In this document: positions 38,566 through 46,752 of the stretch, piece after piece
Layout of the letters: each line of letters begins with the position of its first letter
Position numbering within the stretch: position 1 is the first letter of the stretch
Assembly: GCF_019429535.1 (NCBI RefSeq)
Contig: NZ_JAHXZM010000004.1
Location: forward strand, 1 to 64,000
Origin: Sphingomonas citricola
Lineage (GTDB): Bacteria; Pseudomonadota; Alphaproteobacteria; Sphingomonadales; Sphingomonadaceae
Direction of reading: 5' to 3'
DNA: 64,000 bases
Notes under the pieces: generated by a model
The model's database searches: none
Told to the model about the DNA's origin: nothing
Seen by the model: only the letters and a program-made list of their open reading frames with translations
Program-made: the position numbers and the translations under genes

Positions 38566-40662
38566 TTACCAGATGCGTACGCGCTCGGCGGGGGCGATAT
38601 ATTGCTTCTGGTCGGGCGTGATCTTCCACGCCTGGTACCACGCGTCGACGTTGCGCAGCGGGTTCACCGCGCGGATCTGCCCCGGCGAGTGCGGGTCGCT
38701 GACCAACTGCTGGCGCAGCGCCTCGTCGCGGAACAGCGTGCGCCACACCTGACCCCAGCCGAGGAAGAAGCGCTGGTCGCCGCTGAACCCGTCGATCGCG
38801 CGCGCGGGCTTGCCGTTCAGCGAATTGTGATACGCGTCGAGCGAGATCAGCACGCCGCCCAGGTCGGCGATATTCTCGCCCATCGACGCCTTGGCGTTGA
38901 TGTGGATGCCCGGCAGCCCCGCGAAGTCGTACGCCTCATATTGCGCGCCGTAACGCGCCGCCTGTGCCTCGAACTTCTGTGCGTCGGCAGGCGTCCACCA
39001 GTCGCGCAGCACGCCGCGACCGTCGGACTTGCGCCCCTGGTCGTCGAACCCGTGCGTGATCTCGTGCCCGATCACCCCGCCGATGCCGCCGTAATTGACC
39101 GCGTCGTCGGCCTTGGGGTCGAAGAACGGCGGTTGCAGGATCGCCGCCGGGAATACGATCTCGTTCTTGACCGAGCTGTAGTACGCGTTGACCGTCTGCG
39201 GCGTCATGCCCCACTCGGCGCGGTCGACCGGCATGTTCATGCGGTTGCGGTCGTAATCCCACTCGAACCGCGACGCGCGCTCGGCATTGCCGACGAGGTC
39301 GCCCGGCACGATCCGCAGCCCCGAATAATCGCGCCACTTGCTCGGATAGCCGACCTTGACCGTGAAGCCCTTCAGCTTGTCCTGCGCCTGCGCCTTGGTC
39401 GCGGGGCTCATCCAGTTGAGGTTCTGGATCCGGCCCGCCAGCGCGACACGCAGGTTCGCGACCAGCGTGTCCATCTTCGCCTTCGACTCAGGCGGGAAAT
39501 ACAGCTGGACGTAATCGCGCCCGATCCCCTCGCCGACGCCGTTCTCCGCGAACGCGACCGCGCGCTTCCAGCGCTCGCGCTGCTGCGGCTGGCCGTTCAG
39601 GAACTTCGAGCGAAACTCGAACTGCGCGTCGACGAACCGCTTCGACAGCAACGGCGCGATCTGGTCGGTGGTGCGAAACGCTTCCCACGCCTTCAGCGTG
39701 TCGAGGTCGGTGTCGGCATAGACCTTGGCGATGTTGGGGAATGCGGTGTTCTGCGCGACGATCGCGCGCTCCGACTTGCCCAGCCCCGCGGCCTGCCAGA
39801 ACGGATCCCACGGAAAGCCCGGCGCCTGCGCCTTCAATTCGGCCAGCATCGTCAGATTGTAGGTCTTGTCGCGGTCGCGGCTCTGCGCGCGCGTCCAGTG
39901 CGCCTGCGCCAGCCGCGTCTCCATCGCGACGACGTTATTCGCCGCCGCGTCGGCGTTCGGCCACCCCGCCATCGTCAGCATCTGAGCGACATATTGGCGA
40001 TAGCGCGCGACCTGCGGCTGGAACTTCGGGTCGACGTAGAAATCGCGGTCGCCCAGCCCCAGCCCCGACTGGCGCAGGTAAAGCGCGTAGGTGTCGGGCT
40101 TCTTCGCGTCGTCCGACACGCCGGGGCCGAAGAAGCTGCCGCCGAACCCGCCGATCGCGCGCCCCATCACCGCCGCCATCTGGTTCTTGTCGCCGACCGC
40201 CTTGATCGCCGCCAGCCGTTCGTTGAGCGGCTTGGCGTCGAGCTTCTCCGCCGCGGCCTGGTCCATGAACCCGGTATAGAGGATCGCCGCCTTCATCCGG
40301 TCGGGATTGGCGGTGTCGTTGACCTTATACCCTTCCAGCAACGTGCGCAGCCGCTGCTCCGACAGGTCGCGCAGCACCGCGAACGCGCCGTAGGAACTCC
40401 GGTCGTCGGGAATCTGCGTATTCTTCGCCCAGGTGCCGTTGACGAAGCGGAACCAGTCGTCGCCCGGACGCACGCTGCGGTCCATCCCCGACACGTCGAA
40501 GCCCCACGGGCCGTAGCTCGTCGCCGTCGCGTCGGGCGCGGCGGCGGGCGTCTGCGCGGCGGGGGCGGCGGGGGCACTCGCCTGCTCGACCCGGCTGAGC
40601 GCGGGGGCTGCTAGCGCAACCGTTGCCGCGGCGGCGGCGAGGAAAAAAGGCTTTCTGGACAA
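38566..40662 (-). CDS. M13 family zinc metallopeptidase (second copy), exported
   Basis: Second neprilysin-like peptidase of the window, 698 aa. Signal peptide (about residues 1-22), Ala/Pro-rich spacer, N-domain (RPGDDWFRFVNGTWAK), zinc motif HEITH in [14 protein letters not shown] and third ligand in GENIADLGG; VNAYY is present. The C-terminus ends VRIW as in the family. The best start is a TTG at 40662, 8 bases after GGAGA, since it begins the signal peptide directly. Similar in layout to the copy at 1238-3262 but clearly diverged, so both are probably kept for different substrates. Confidence 0.94.
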   Translation of the reverse strand: MSRKPFFLAAAAATVALAAPALSRVEQASAPAAPAAQTPAAAPDATATSYGPWGFDVSGMDRSVRPGDDWFRFVNGTWAKNTQIPDDRSSYGAFAVLRDLSEQRLRTLLEGYKVNDTANPDRMKAAILYTGFMDQAAAEKLDAKPLNERLAAIKAVGDKNQMAAVMGRAIGGFGGSFFGPGVSDDAKKPDTYALYLRQSGLGLGDRDFYVDPKFQPQVARYRQYVAQMLTMAGWPNADAAANNVVAMETRLAQAHWTRAQSRDRDKTYNLTMLAELKAQAPGFPWDPFWQAAGLGKSERAIVAQNTAFPNIAKVYADTDLDTLKAWEAFRTTDQIAPLLSKRFVDAQFEFRSKFLNGQPQQRERWKRAVAFAENGVGEGIGRDYVQLYFPPESKAKMDTLVANLRVALAGRIQNLNWMSPATKAQAQDKLKGFTVKVGYPSKWRDYSGLRIVPGDLVGNAERASRFEWDYDRNRMNMPVDRAEWGMTPQTVNAYYSSVKNEIVFPAAILQPPFFDPKADDAVNYGGIGGVIGHEITHGFDDQGRKSDGRGVLRDWWTPADAQKFEAQAARYGAQYEAYDFAGLPGIHINAKASMGENIADLGGVLISLDAYHNSLNGKPARAIDGFSGDQRFFLGWGQVWRTLFRDEALRQQLVSDPHSPGQIRAVNPLRNVDAWYQAWKITPDQKQYIAPAERVRIW

Positions 40663-40829
40663 GAACTAATCTCCGCAAAACGACAGATAGTATCGCTGGT
40701 AACCACGCTGCCATAACCGAACATATGTTGCAACATCCCTGTCCTTTCGCGCGCGCCGCACCGCACGCGCGAGGGATCGCCGCACCGCCCTCGCGCTTTG
40801 TGCGGTCACCCAATACGAAGGATCCCGAC

Positions 40830-41057
40830 ATGCGCTTCGTCCAGATCGAGATGTTGCCCGCCGGCCGCGCGCTGGTCGACATCGACAAGCTGACCCACGC
40901 GGTCCCGCAGGAAGCGGGCACGCGGCTGTTCCTCGGCGCGCAGCACCTCGACGTGCCGCATACGCTGGGTGAGCTCGAGAACGTCCTCGCCGGCCGCGCG
41001 CGCGACGACGACGGCGAACAAGGCGGCGCGGGCTTCCAGATGCGGGGCCGCCGGTGA
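40830..41057 (+). CDS. Small hypothetical protein, translationally coupled to deaminase
   Basis: 75 aa. Strand-rich N-terminus (MRFVQIEM, GRALVDIDKLTHAVP, TRLFLGAQHLDVPHTLGEL) followed by an acidic/Gly-rich tail. The pattern of a short beta-sheet with one helix recalls the FlbD-type small proteins, but the match is loose and I do not assign a function. Its TGA overlaps the GTG start of the nucleoside deaminase gene, so the two are made together. Confidence 0.6.
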   Translation: MRFVQIEMLPAGRALVDIDKLTHAVPQEAGTRLFLGAQHLDVPHTLGELENVLAGRARDDDGEQGGAGFQMRGRR

Positions 41058-41530
41058 GCATCGACGCGCGCGACCGCGCCTATCTCGACCGCTGCGTCGC
41101 GCTCGCCGCCGAGGCGGTCGACGCCGGCGACGAGGCGTTCGGCTCGCTCCTCGTCGCCGCCGACGGGCGCATCTTGTTCGGGGATCGCAACCGCGTCGGC
41201 GGCGGCGACCCGACGCGGCATCCCGAATTCGCGATCGCGCGCTGGGCGGCCGCGCATCTGTCGCCCGACGATCGCCGCGCCGCCACCGTTTACACCTCGG
41301 GCGAACATTGCGCGATGTGCGCCGCCGCGCACGGCCTCGTCGGGCTCGGGCGGATCGTCTACGCAACCTCGACCGCGCAACTGACGCAGTGGATGCGCGA
41401 ACTAGGCCGCTCGCCGATGGGGATCGAGCCGCTGCCGATCACCGCGATCGTCCCCGGGGCTGAGGTCGCGGGGCCGGTCCCCGAACTCGCCGACGCGGTG
41501 CGCGCGCTCCACGCCCGCGCCGCCGGCTGA
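41054..41530 (+). CDS. Nucleoside/guanine deaminase-like protein (CMP/dCMP deaminase fold)
   Basis: Zinc-dependent deaminase fold, 158 aa. The first zinc motif appears as HPE (RHPEFAIARW) in place of the usual HAE, and the second as GEHCAMC in place of PCxxC; all three ligands (His and two Cys) and the catalytic Glu are present. The GLVGLGRIVYAT segment is typical for the tRNA adenosine/guanine deaminase branch. Substrate unresolved. GTG start overlaps the preceding stop (GTGA). Convergent with the DUF885 gene, 4 bp apart. Confidence 0.85.
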   Translation: MSIDARDRAYLDRCVALAAEAVDAGDEAFGSLLVAADGRILFGDRNRVGGGDPTRHPEFAIARWAAAHLSPDDRRAATVYTSGEHCAMCAAAHGLVGLGRIVYATSTAQLTQWMRELGRSPMGIEPLPITAIVPGAEVAGPVPELADAVRALHARAAG

Positions 41531-41534
41531 CGCG

Positions 41535-43394
41535 TCAGGCGGCCGGAGCCGGAGCCGGCGCCGGCCGCGCCTGCTCCGCCGCGATCCAGCGCCGCATCTC
41601 CGCCTCCATCGTCGGCAGCGGCACCGATCCCATGCCGAGCAGCGCGTCGTGGAACCGCCGCTGGTCGAACCGGGCCCCTAGCGCCTGCTCCGCCGCACCG
41701 CGCAGCTCGCGCATCTTCATCTCGCCCAGCTTGTAGGCGAGCGCCTGCCCCGGCCAGCTGATGTAGCGGTCGACCTCGATCTCGACGTCCAATTTGGCGA
41801 GCGCGGTGTGCGAGGACAGGTAATCGATCGCCTGCGCGCGCGTCCAACCCATGCTGTGGATGCCGGTATCGATCACCAGCCGCGCCGCGCGCCACATCTC
41901 GAACGTCTCGCGCCCGAACTCCTCGTACGGCGTGCGATACATGCCGAGCTTGGTGCCCAGCCACTCCGAATACAGCCCCCAGCCCTCGCCATAGCCCGAG
42001 AAATAGGTCTGCCGCCGGAACGCCGGCCGGTCGGGCGCCTCCAGCGCCATCGCCGCCTGGTGGCTGTGCCCGGGCACGCATTCGTGCAGCGTCAACGAGA
42101 CGAGATTGTAGAGCGGACGCGATTTCAGATCATAGGTGTTCATCAGGCACGCGCTCAACCCGCCGCGCCCCGAAGTATAGACCGGCGCGATCGCGTCGGG
42201 CACCGGCTGGATCGTGAAGCGGTAGCGCGGCAGCGTCGTGAACACGTCCTTCAACCGCCCGTCCATCCGCTTGGCGACCAGCGCGGAGAAACCGAGCAGC
42301 TCGTCGGGCGTGCGCGCGTAGAATTGCGGGTCGCTGCGCAGGAAGGCCAGGAACTGCGTGAAACTACCCTTGAACCCCGTTTGCGCGATCGTCGCCTTCA
42401 TGTCGCGGTCGATCCGCGCGACTTCGGCGAGCCCGATCCGGTGGATCTGCTCGGGCGTGAGGTCCAGCGTCGTATATTCGCGGATCTGGCTGCGATAGAA
42501 TGCCGGACCATCGGGCAGCGCCGCCGCCGACAGCGTCGCGCGCGCGCCCGGCAGATAGGTACCGCGAAAGAACGTCAGCAACCGCGCAAAGGCGGGCGCC
42601 GCCTGCGTGTCGATCGCCGCCTGCGCTTGTGCGCGCAACTGCGCCTGCTCGGCCGCGGGGATCGACGCGGGCATTTCCTTGAACGGATCGAACAGCGGGT
42701 TCGCCGCGCCCGTCATCACATACGCCTCGATCGTCTTGTCGCGCCCCGAAAGCGTCACGCGCGGCGGCGTGAACCCGCGCGCCAGCCCGGCGCGCATATT
42801 GGCGACGTTGCCGTCGAACCAGCGCGGCACGTCGCGCAACCGCCCGATGTAGCGGCGGTAATCGTCCGCGCTCTCCAGCGCGGAATAGGGCTTCACCTCG
42901 CCCCAGAAATAGCTGTCGCTGTTGAGCGGCGCTTCGTAGCTGCGAAAGTCGATGTTCGCGATCTCCGCGCGCAGCGATTCGCTCAGCACCGCGGCGTTCA
43001 ACCGTTCTTCAGGCGACAATTGCTCGACCGGGATCTTCGCGACGCGGTCCAGCACGTCCTGCCAATAGGCGCGGCGCCGCGCCCAGTCCGCGGGTGCCAC
43101 CGCGGGAAAATGGTCGTCGCTCTCGCTGCGCAGCCCGTCGCTGACCTGCGCGAACTCCTTCTGCCGCCACGTCCATTCGGCATCGTAGATCGCCTTCAAC
43201 CGCCGATCCGCCGCACTCGGCGCGCGCGCGGCCGGTGCCGACGCGGGCGCAGGGGTCGCTGCCGCCGCGGGCGCGGGCGCGGGCGCGGACGCGGGCGCGG
43301 CGACCGCCATCGCCGCGGGCGCCGCGACACCCGACGCGGGCAGCGCCACCGTCAACAGCAACGCAGCGCGTGCAAATCTCGTCCCGTATCGCAT
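41535..43394 (-). CDS. DUF885 family protein, exported (putative metallocarboxypeptidase-like)
   Basis: About 619 aa from ATG 43394 (an in-frame ATG lies 2 codons earlier). Signal peptide, then a low-complexity Ala/Pro stretch (residues about 30-55), then the DUF885 helical domain. The family's zinc-like motif is HECVPGHSHQ, where many members have HExxPGHxxQ; EGWGLYSEWLG and the MGWTRAQAIDYLSSHT segment are strongly conserved in the family. These proteins are regarded as periplasmic peptidases of the thermolysin-like/carboxypeptidase-Taq-like fold. A Pro/Ala-rich tail ends the protein. Confidence 0.9.
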   Translation of the reverse strand: MRYGTRFARAALLLTVALPASGVAAPAAMAVAAPASAPAPAPAAAATPAPASAPAARAPSAADRRLKAIYDAEWTWRQKEFAQVSDGLRSESDDHFPAVAPADWARRRAYWQDVLDRVAKIPVEQLSPEERLNAAVLSESLRAEIANIDFRSYEAPLNSDSYFWGEVKPYSALESADDYRRYIGRLRDVPRWFDGNVANMRAGLARGFTPPRVTLSGRDKTIEAYVMTGAANPLFDPFKEMPASIPAAEQAQLRAQAQAAIDTQAAPAFARLLTFFRGTYLPGARATLSAAALPDGPAFYRSQIREYTTLDLTPEQIHRIGLAEVARIDRDMKATIAQTGFKGSFTQFLAFLRSDPQFYARTPDELLGFSALVAKRMDGRLKDVFTTLPRYRFTIQPVPDAIAPVYTSGRGGLSACLMNTYDLKSRPLYNLVSLTLHECVPGHSHQAAMALEAPDRPAFRRQTYFSGYGEGWGLYSEWLGTKLGMYRTPYEEFGRETFEMWRAARLVIDTGIHSMGWTRAQAIDYLSSHTALAKLDVEIEVDRYISWPGQALAYKLGEMKMRELRGAAEQALGARFDQRRFHDALLGMGSVPLPTMEAEMRRWIAAEQARPAPAPAPAA

Positions 43395-43479
43395 GATCAT
43401 CCGCCCCGTGTCGCAGCGGCACCCCGATCGCCCGCCGTCGTGTCCGGGGTGATAGGCGCTCCCCTCGCCCGCACGCAAT

Positions 43480-44840
43480 CGCGCACAGGCACCGGCGTCA
43501 CCATGAGCGCGGATGCAGGTACGGGTTCCGCGCGGCTGCCACGACGACGGCCGCGGAAGTGACCACCACCGCTGACAACGCGAGCACCCGCAATTCCCGC
43601 GAGATGCTCGACGAACCTTCCACCGGTAACGATCACGCCATCCCGACCAAGCAAAGGTCGGTCGCTCGCGACGAAAAAGTCACGGACCCCGCGACGATCG
43701 CCACCGTTCGACCGGCCGCCATGCAAGCTCCACGCGCTCGCATGCCGTCGCACACGGGCGACCGTAACGCTGCGCGTACACAGGCAAAAACGGCGATCGG
43801 CCCAGCGCTGCGATAACCGACACCGGCAATCCACCCGCGAACCGCTAGGTCGCGAGCGCGCCCCTCGGATGATACCCATGCCGCCCCACCCACGACGATC
43901 ACGCCTCGCTCCCCGCGAAAGCCAGTCACCTTCACCGAAACGGTCGCGAGAGCCTTCGAGCGCCCGCCGACGCCTCGGCGATGACCGCACTCCACTCGTC
44001 CGCGCACCACTACGCATCGGCGATGGTGTCACTGGCAGCATGGCTTTTGGCACTGATGGCGGTAAGTACGCTGAGATGTGGACACAGGGATGGAAACCGT
44101 ACCCAGCTCCGCAGGCCCGCGACCCTCTATTGATGCGCCATAAGCTGCTCGCTGGTGACGAGAACGTCCCGCTCATTAAGCAAAACCGTTTGCCTGCCGC
44201 CGAACGTCTTGAAGCCACATCCAACGCCCGCCGTCGTACCGGCGATGACAGGCACTCCAGTCGTCCGCGCGCCACCGTGCACCAGCGATGGTGTAACTTC
44301 CAGCGCGTCTTCGGGTACTGATGGCGGTGCGTACGCTGCGACGTGGACGCGGGGGAGGCAACCCTGCCCAGCACCGCAGGCCCCAAGACCTTCGGTTGAT
44401 GCGCCATACGCTGTTCGCTGACAATAATAGCGCCCTGCTCATTGAGCAAAACCGTTTGCCCTCCACAGATCGTGGCTACGCGGCATCCAGCGCCCGCCAT
44501 CGTAGCGGCGATGACCGGCACTCCAGTAGTCCGCGCGACACGGCGCACCAGCGATGGAGTCACTGCCGGCGCGGCTGCAGGTACTGATGGCAGCGCGTAC
44601 GCTGCGACGTGGACGCGGGGAGGCAACCGTGCCCAGCACCGCAGAGCCTTCGAGCCTCGGTTGATGCGCCATAAGCTGCTCGCTGGTGACGATAGCGTCC
44701 TGCTCATCAGGCAAAACCGTTTGCCTTACACAAAGCGTTGCAACGCCGCATGCGGCGCTGGCCGCCGTACCGGCGGTGATAGCCACTCTATTCGTCCGCG
44801 CATGGGCACCGGTACCACCGCCAGTGCAGATGCGGGCACA
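43480..44840. repeat. Tandem array of about 266-bp imperfect units
   Basis: Three well-matched units begin with ACTGATGGC at 44052, 44317 and 44583 (spacing 265 and 266). Each continues with GTACGCTG-GA-GTGGAC, then CCCAGC-CCGCAG, then TTGATGCGCCATA-GCTG, then GCAAAACCGTTTGCC, then CGGCGATGA or CGGTGAT, then CCGCGC. Older, weaker copies can be followed upstream (a GCAGGTACGG block near 43510 and GACGATCACGCC with GGCGATGACCGCACTCC near 43895-43995) and a partial one downstream to about 44840. By eye the central units agree at roughly four bases in five. The period is not a multiple of three, which argues against a repeated protein. Confidence 0.8.
44182..44197. repeat. Conserved hairpin element of the 266-bp array (unit 1)
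   Basis: GCAAA-ACCG-TTTGC inverted repeat, invariant in all three good units (also near 44448 and 44714; in the third it is extended to GGCAAA/TTTGCC). It is the best conserved part of the array together with the GCGCCATA block about 45 bp before it. Confidence 0.6.
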
Positions 44841-45122
44841 CAGCGCCCGGAATGCGAGGCCGCCATCGATGCGTTCGCTCCCACTATCGATGGATCGCGA
44901 GAGCCTATAATCTCTGCCAAATTCAAAGGATCGTAGGCGCGGATCACGGAGTAGGGAGGACCGCCCGCCATCCTGTTGACCACGATGAACGTTCTGACGC
45001 CTCACACACCGCCGGGCGCGTCCGTATATATCTAACCGACCGAAACGGATTAAGCTGCGCGGGCAAAGAGCAGACGCGCCGATATCGGCGCTGCACCCGC
45101 GACGTAACTCGTTGAACCGAAC

Positions 45123-45281
45123 TTAGGTCAATACGACCGCGACCACGGCCCAGAACGGCACACACAATGCTAGGCCGATGAACACGCCCGTCATCGGCGG
45201 CATCTTATGCGCGGGGGCGGGAAATCCTCTCTCTGCTTTTGAATAGTTTGTCATGGCAACAATAGTACGTGCGAACCCCAT
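45123..45281 (-). CDS. Small single-helix membrane protein (hypothetical)
   Basis: 52 aa from ATG 45281, which has AGGAA upstream; a start at 45254 would give 43 aa. Sequence: short charged N-terminus (NYSKAERGFPAPAHKMPP) and one transmembrane helix GVFIGLALCVPFWAVVAVVL ending at the C-terminus. Such short one-helix proteins are easily missed. It points away from the dehydrogenase gene, sharing its upstream region. Function unknown. Confidence 0.5.
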   Translation of the reverse strand: MGFARTIVAMTNYSKAERGFPAPAHKMPPMTGVFIGLALCVPFWAVVAVVLT

Positions 45282-45429
45282 GATGGTTCCTGGATCGGTC
45301 GTCGCGACATCTTGCGCGATCACCTGCCTCGCGCTTGCCAGCGTTACCGAAAAAGCAACCACTGCTGCGTCATGGCGGACATCGACCTCGCGCGCTGCTC
45401 GCGCGGGATGGTGGACGAAGAGGTAGCCT

Positions 45430-46725
45430 GTGCTCGGCGGAACGGAATTGAAGGTCTGCGTACTCGGCCTCGGCTATATCGGCCTGCCGACCGCGGCGGT
45501 GATCGCGCGCACCGGTGCGCAGGTGCTCGGCGTCGACGTGTCGCCCCACGTCGTCGACACGGTCAATTCGGGCCGCGTCCATATCGAGGAGGTCGATCTC
45601 GACGGGCTCGTCTCGGGCGTGGTCGCGCGCGGGTCGCTGCGCGCGTCGACGCAAATCGAGCCAGCGGACGTTTTCGTGATCGCGGTGCCGACCCCGTTCG
45701 GTGCCGATCACGTCCCCGACGTCGGCTATGTGCTGAAAGCCGCCACCGCGGTCGCGACCGTGCTGAAGCCGGGCGATACCGTGATCCTCGAATCGACCTC
45801 GCCCGTCGGCACCACCGAACAGGTGCGCGACTTCGTCGCCGACCTGCGCCCCGACCTGAAGGTGCCCGGCCGCACCGGCGAGGGTGCCGATGTCGCGATC
45901 GCCTATTGCCCCGAACGCGTCCTGCCCGGCCGCATCCTCGTCGAACTGATCGACAACGACCGCGTGATTGGGGGCATCACCCCGCGCTGCGCGCGCCGCG
46001 CGCTCCAGTTCTACCGCCGTTTCGTGCGCGGTGCCTGCGTCACCACCACCGCGCGCGCGGCCGAGATGACCAAGCTGACCGAGAATGCGTTCCGCGACGT
46101 CAACATCGCCTTCGCGAACGAACTCTCGCGCGTCGCAGAAACGCTCGGCGTCGACGTGTGGGAGGTGATCCGCCTCGCCAACCGCCACCCGCGCGTCAAC
46201 ATCCTTCAGCCCGGCCCCGGCGTCGGCGGCCATTGCATCGCGGTCGACCCCTGGTTCCTCGTCCACGGCGCGCCCGACGATACGAAACTGATCCGCGCCG
46301 CGCGCGAGGTCAACGACGCGAAATGCGACCACGTGATCGAGCACGCCTCCGCGCTCATCGCCGCGCACCCGGGCCTGACCGTCGCCTGCCTCGGCCTCGC
46401 ATTCAAAGCCAACATCGACGATTTCCGAGAAAGCCCCGCCCTGAAAATCGCGGCTGCGCTGGCGCACCGGTTTGGCACGCGTGTGCGGATCGTCGAGCCT
46501 TATGCAAACGTCCTTCCTTTCGCGTTCGACGGCACCGGCGCAACCTTGGCCGACCTAGACGATGCCCTGGAACGCACGGGCATCATGATTGCGCTGGTCG
46601 ACCACGACGTTTTTCGCTCGGTCCCGCTCGAGGAGCGCGCCGACAAATACGTCTACGACACGCGCGGGATCTGGCCCGATCAACCCGCCGCCCCGGACAC
46701 GCGCCAGGTCCGACTGGCGGGCTGA
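45430..46725 (+). CDS. wecC: Nucleotide-sugar dehydrogenase, WecC type (UDP-ManNAc/UDP-sugar dehydrogenase)
   Basis: Oxidises C6 of a UDP-sugar (UDP-N-acetylmannosamine in the WecC family) to the uronic acid in two NAD-dependent steps, giving an acidic sugar for the surface polysaccharide. 431 aa: NAD-binding GLGYIGLP at about 13-20, the catalytic Lys/Asn helix EMTKLTENAFRDVNI, and catalytic Cys269 in GVGGHCIAVDPWF. GTG start with AGAGG upstream. It faces away from the rest of the exopolysaccharide operon and is convergent with the GH74-like gene. No UDP-GlcNAc 2-epimerase gene (wecB) is in the window, so the substrate is inferred from family only. Confidence 0.9.
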   Translation: MLGGTELKVCVLGLGYIGLPTAAVIARTGAQVLGVDVSPHVVDTVNSGRVHIEEVDLDGLVSGVVARGSLRASTQIEPADVFVIAVPTPFGADHVPDVGYVLKAATAVATVLKPGDTVILESTSPVGTTEQVRDFVADLRPDLKVPGRTGEGADVAIAYCPERVLPGRILVELIDNDRVIGGITPRCARRALQFYRRFVRGACVTTTARAAEMTKLTENAFRDVNIAFANELSRVAETLGVDVWEVIRLANRHPRVNILQPGPGVGGHCIAVDPWFLVHGAPDDTKLIRAAREVNDAKCDHVIEHASALIAAHPGLTVACLGLAFKANIDDFRESPALKIAAALAHRFGTRVRIVEPYANVLPFAFDGTGATLADLDDALERTGIMIALVDHDVFRSVPLEERADKYVYDTRGIWPDQPAAPDTRQVRLAG

Positions 46726-46752
46726 GGCACCGCACGGTCCGCCAATGCCCCC

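Larger units (their letters stand above)
43395..45122. other. 1.7-kb gene-poor region between DUF885 gene and exopolysaccharide locus
   Basis: No convincing gene. Several frames stay open for long distances but their products are Arg-rich and follow the repeat structure rather than a protein pattern. Most of the stretch (about 43480-44840) is a tandem array described separately; the last 280 bp before the small membrane-protein gene show nothing clear beyond lower GC content (for example around 44900-45070). Confidence 0.6.

Noticed and set aside
43397..44707. Open frame of 436 codons on the minus strand across the tandem array
   Set aside because: The repeats recur every 265-266 bases, so each copy is read in a different frame; the product shows no consistent repeated protein sequence and no good ribosome site.
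43480..44840. CRISPR array
   Set aside because: Units of about 266 bp with diffuse conservation do not fit short identical repeats with unique spacers, and there are no cas genes.
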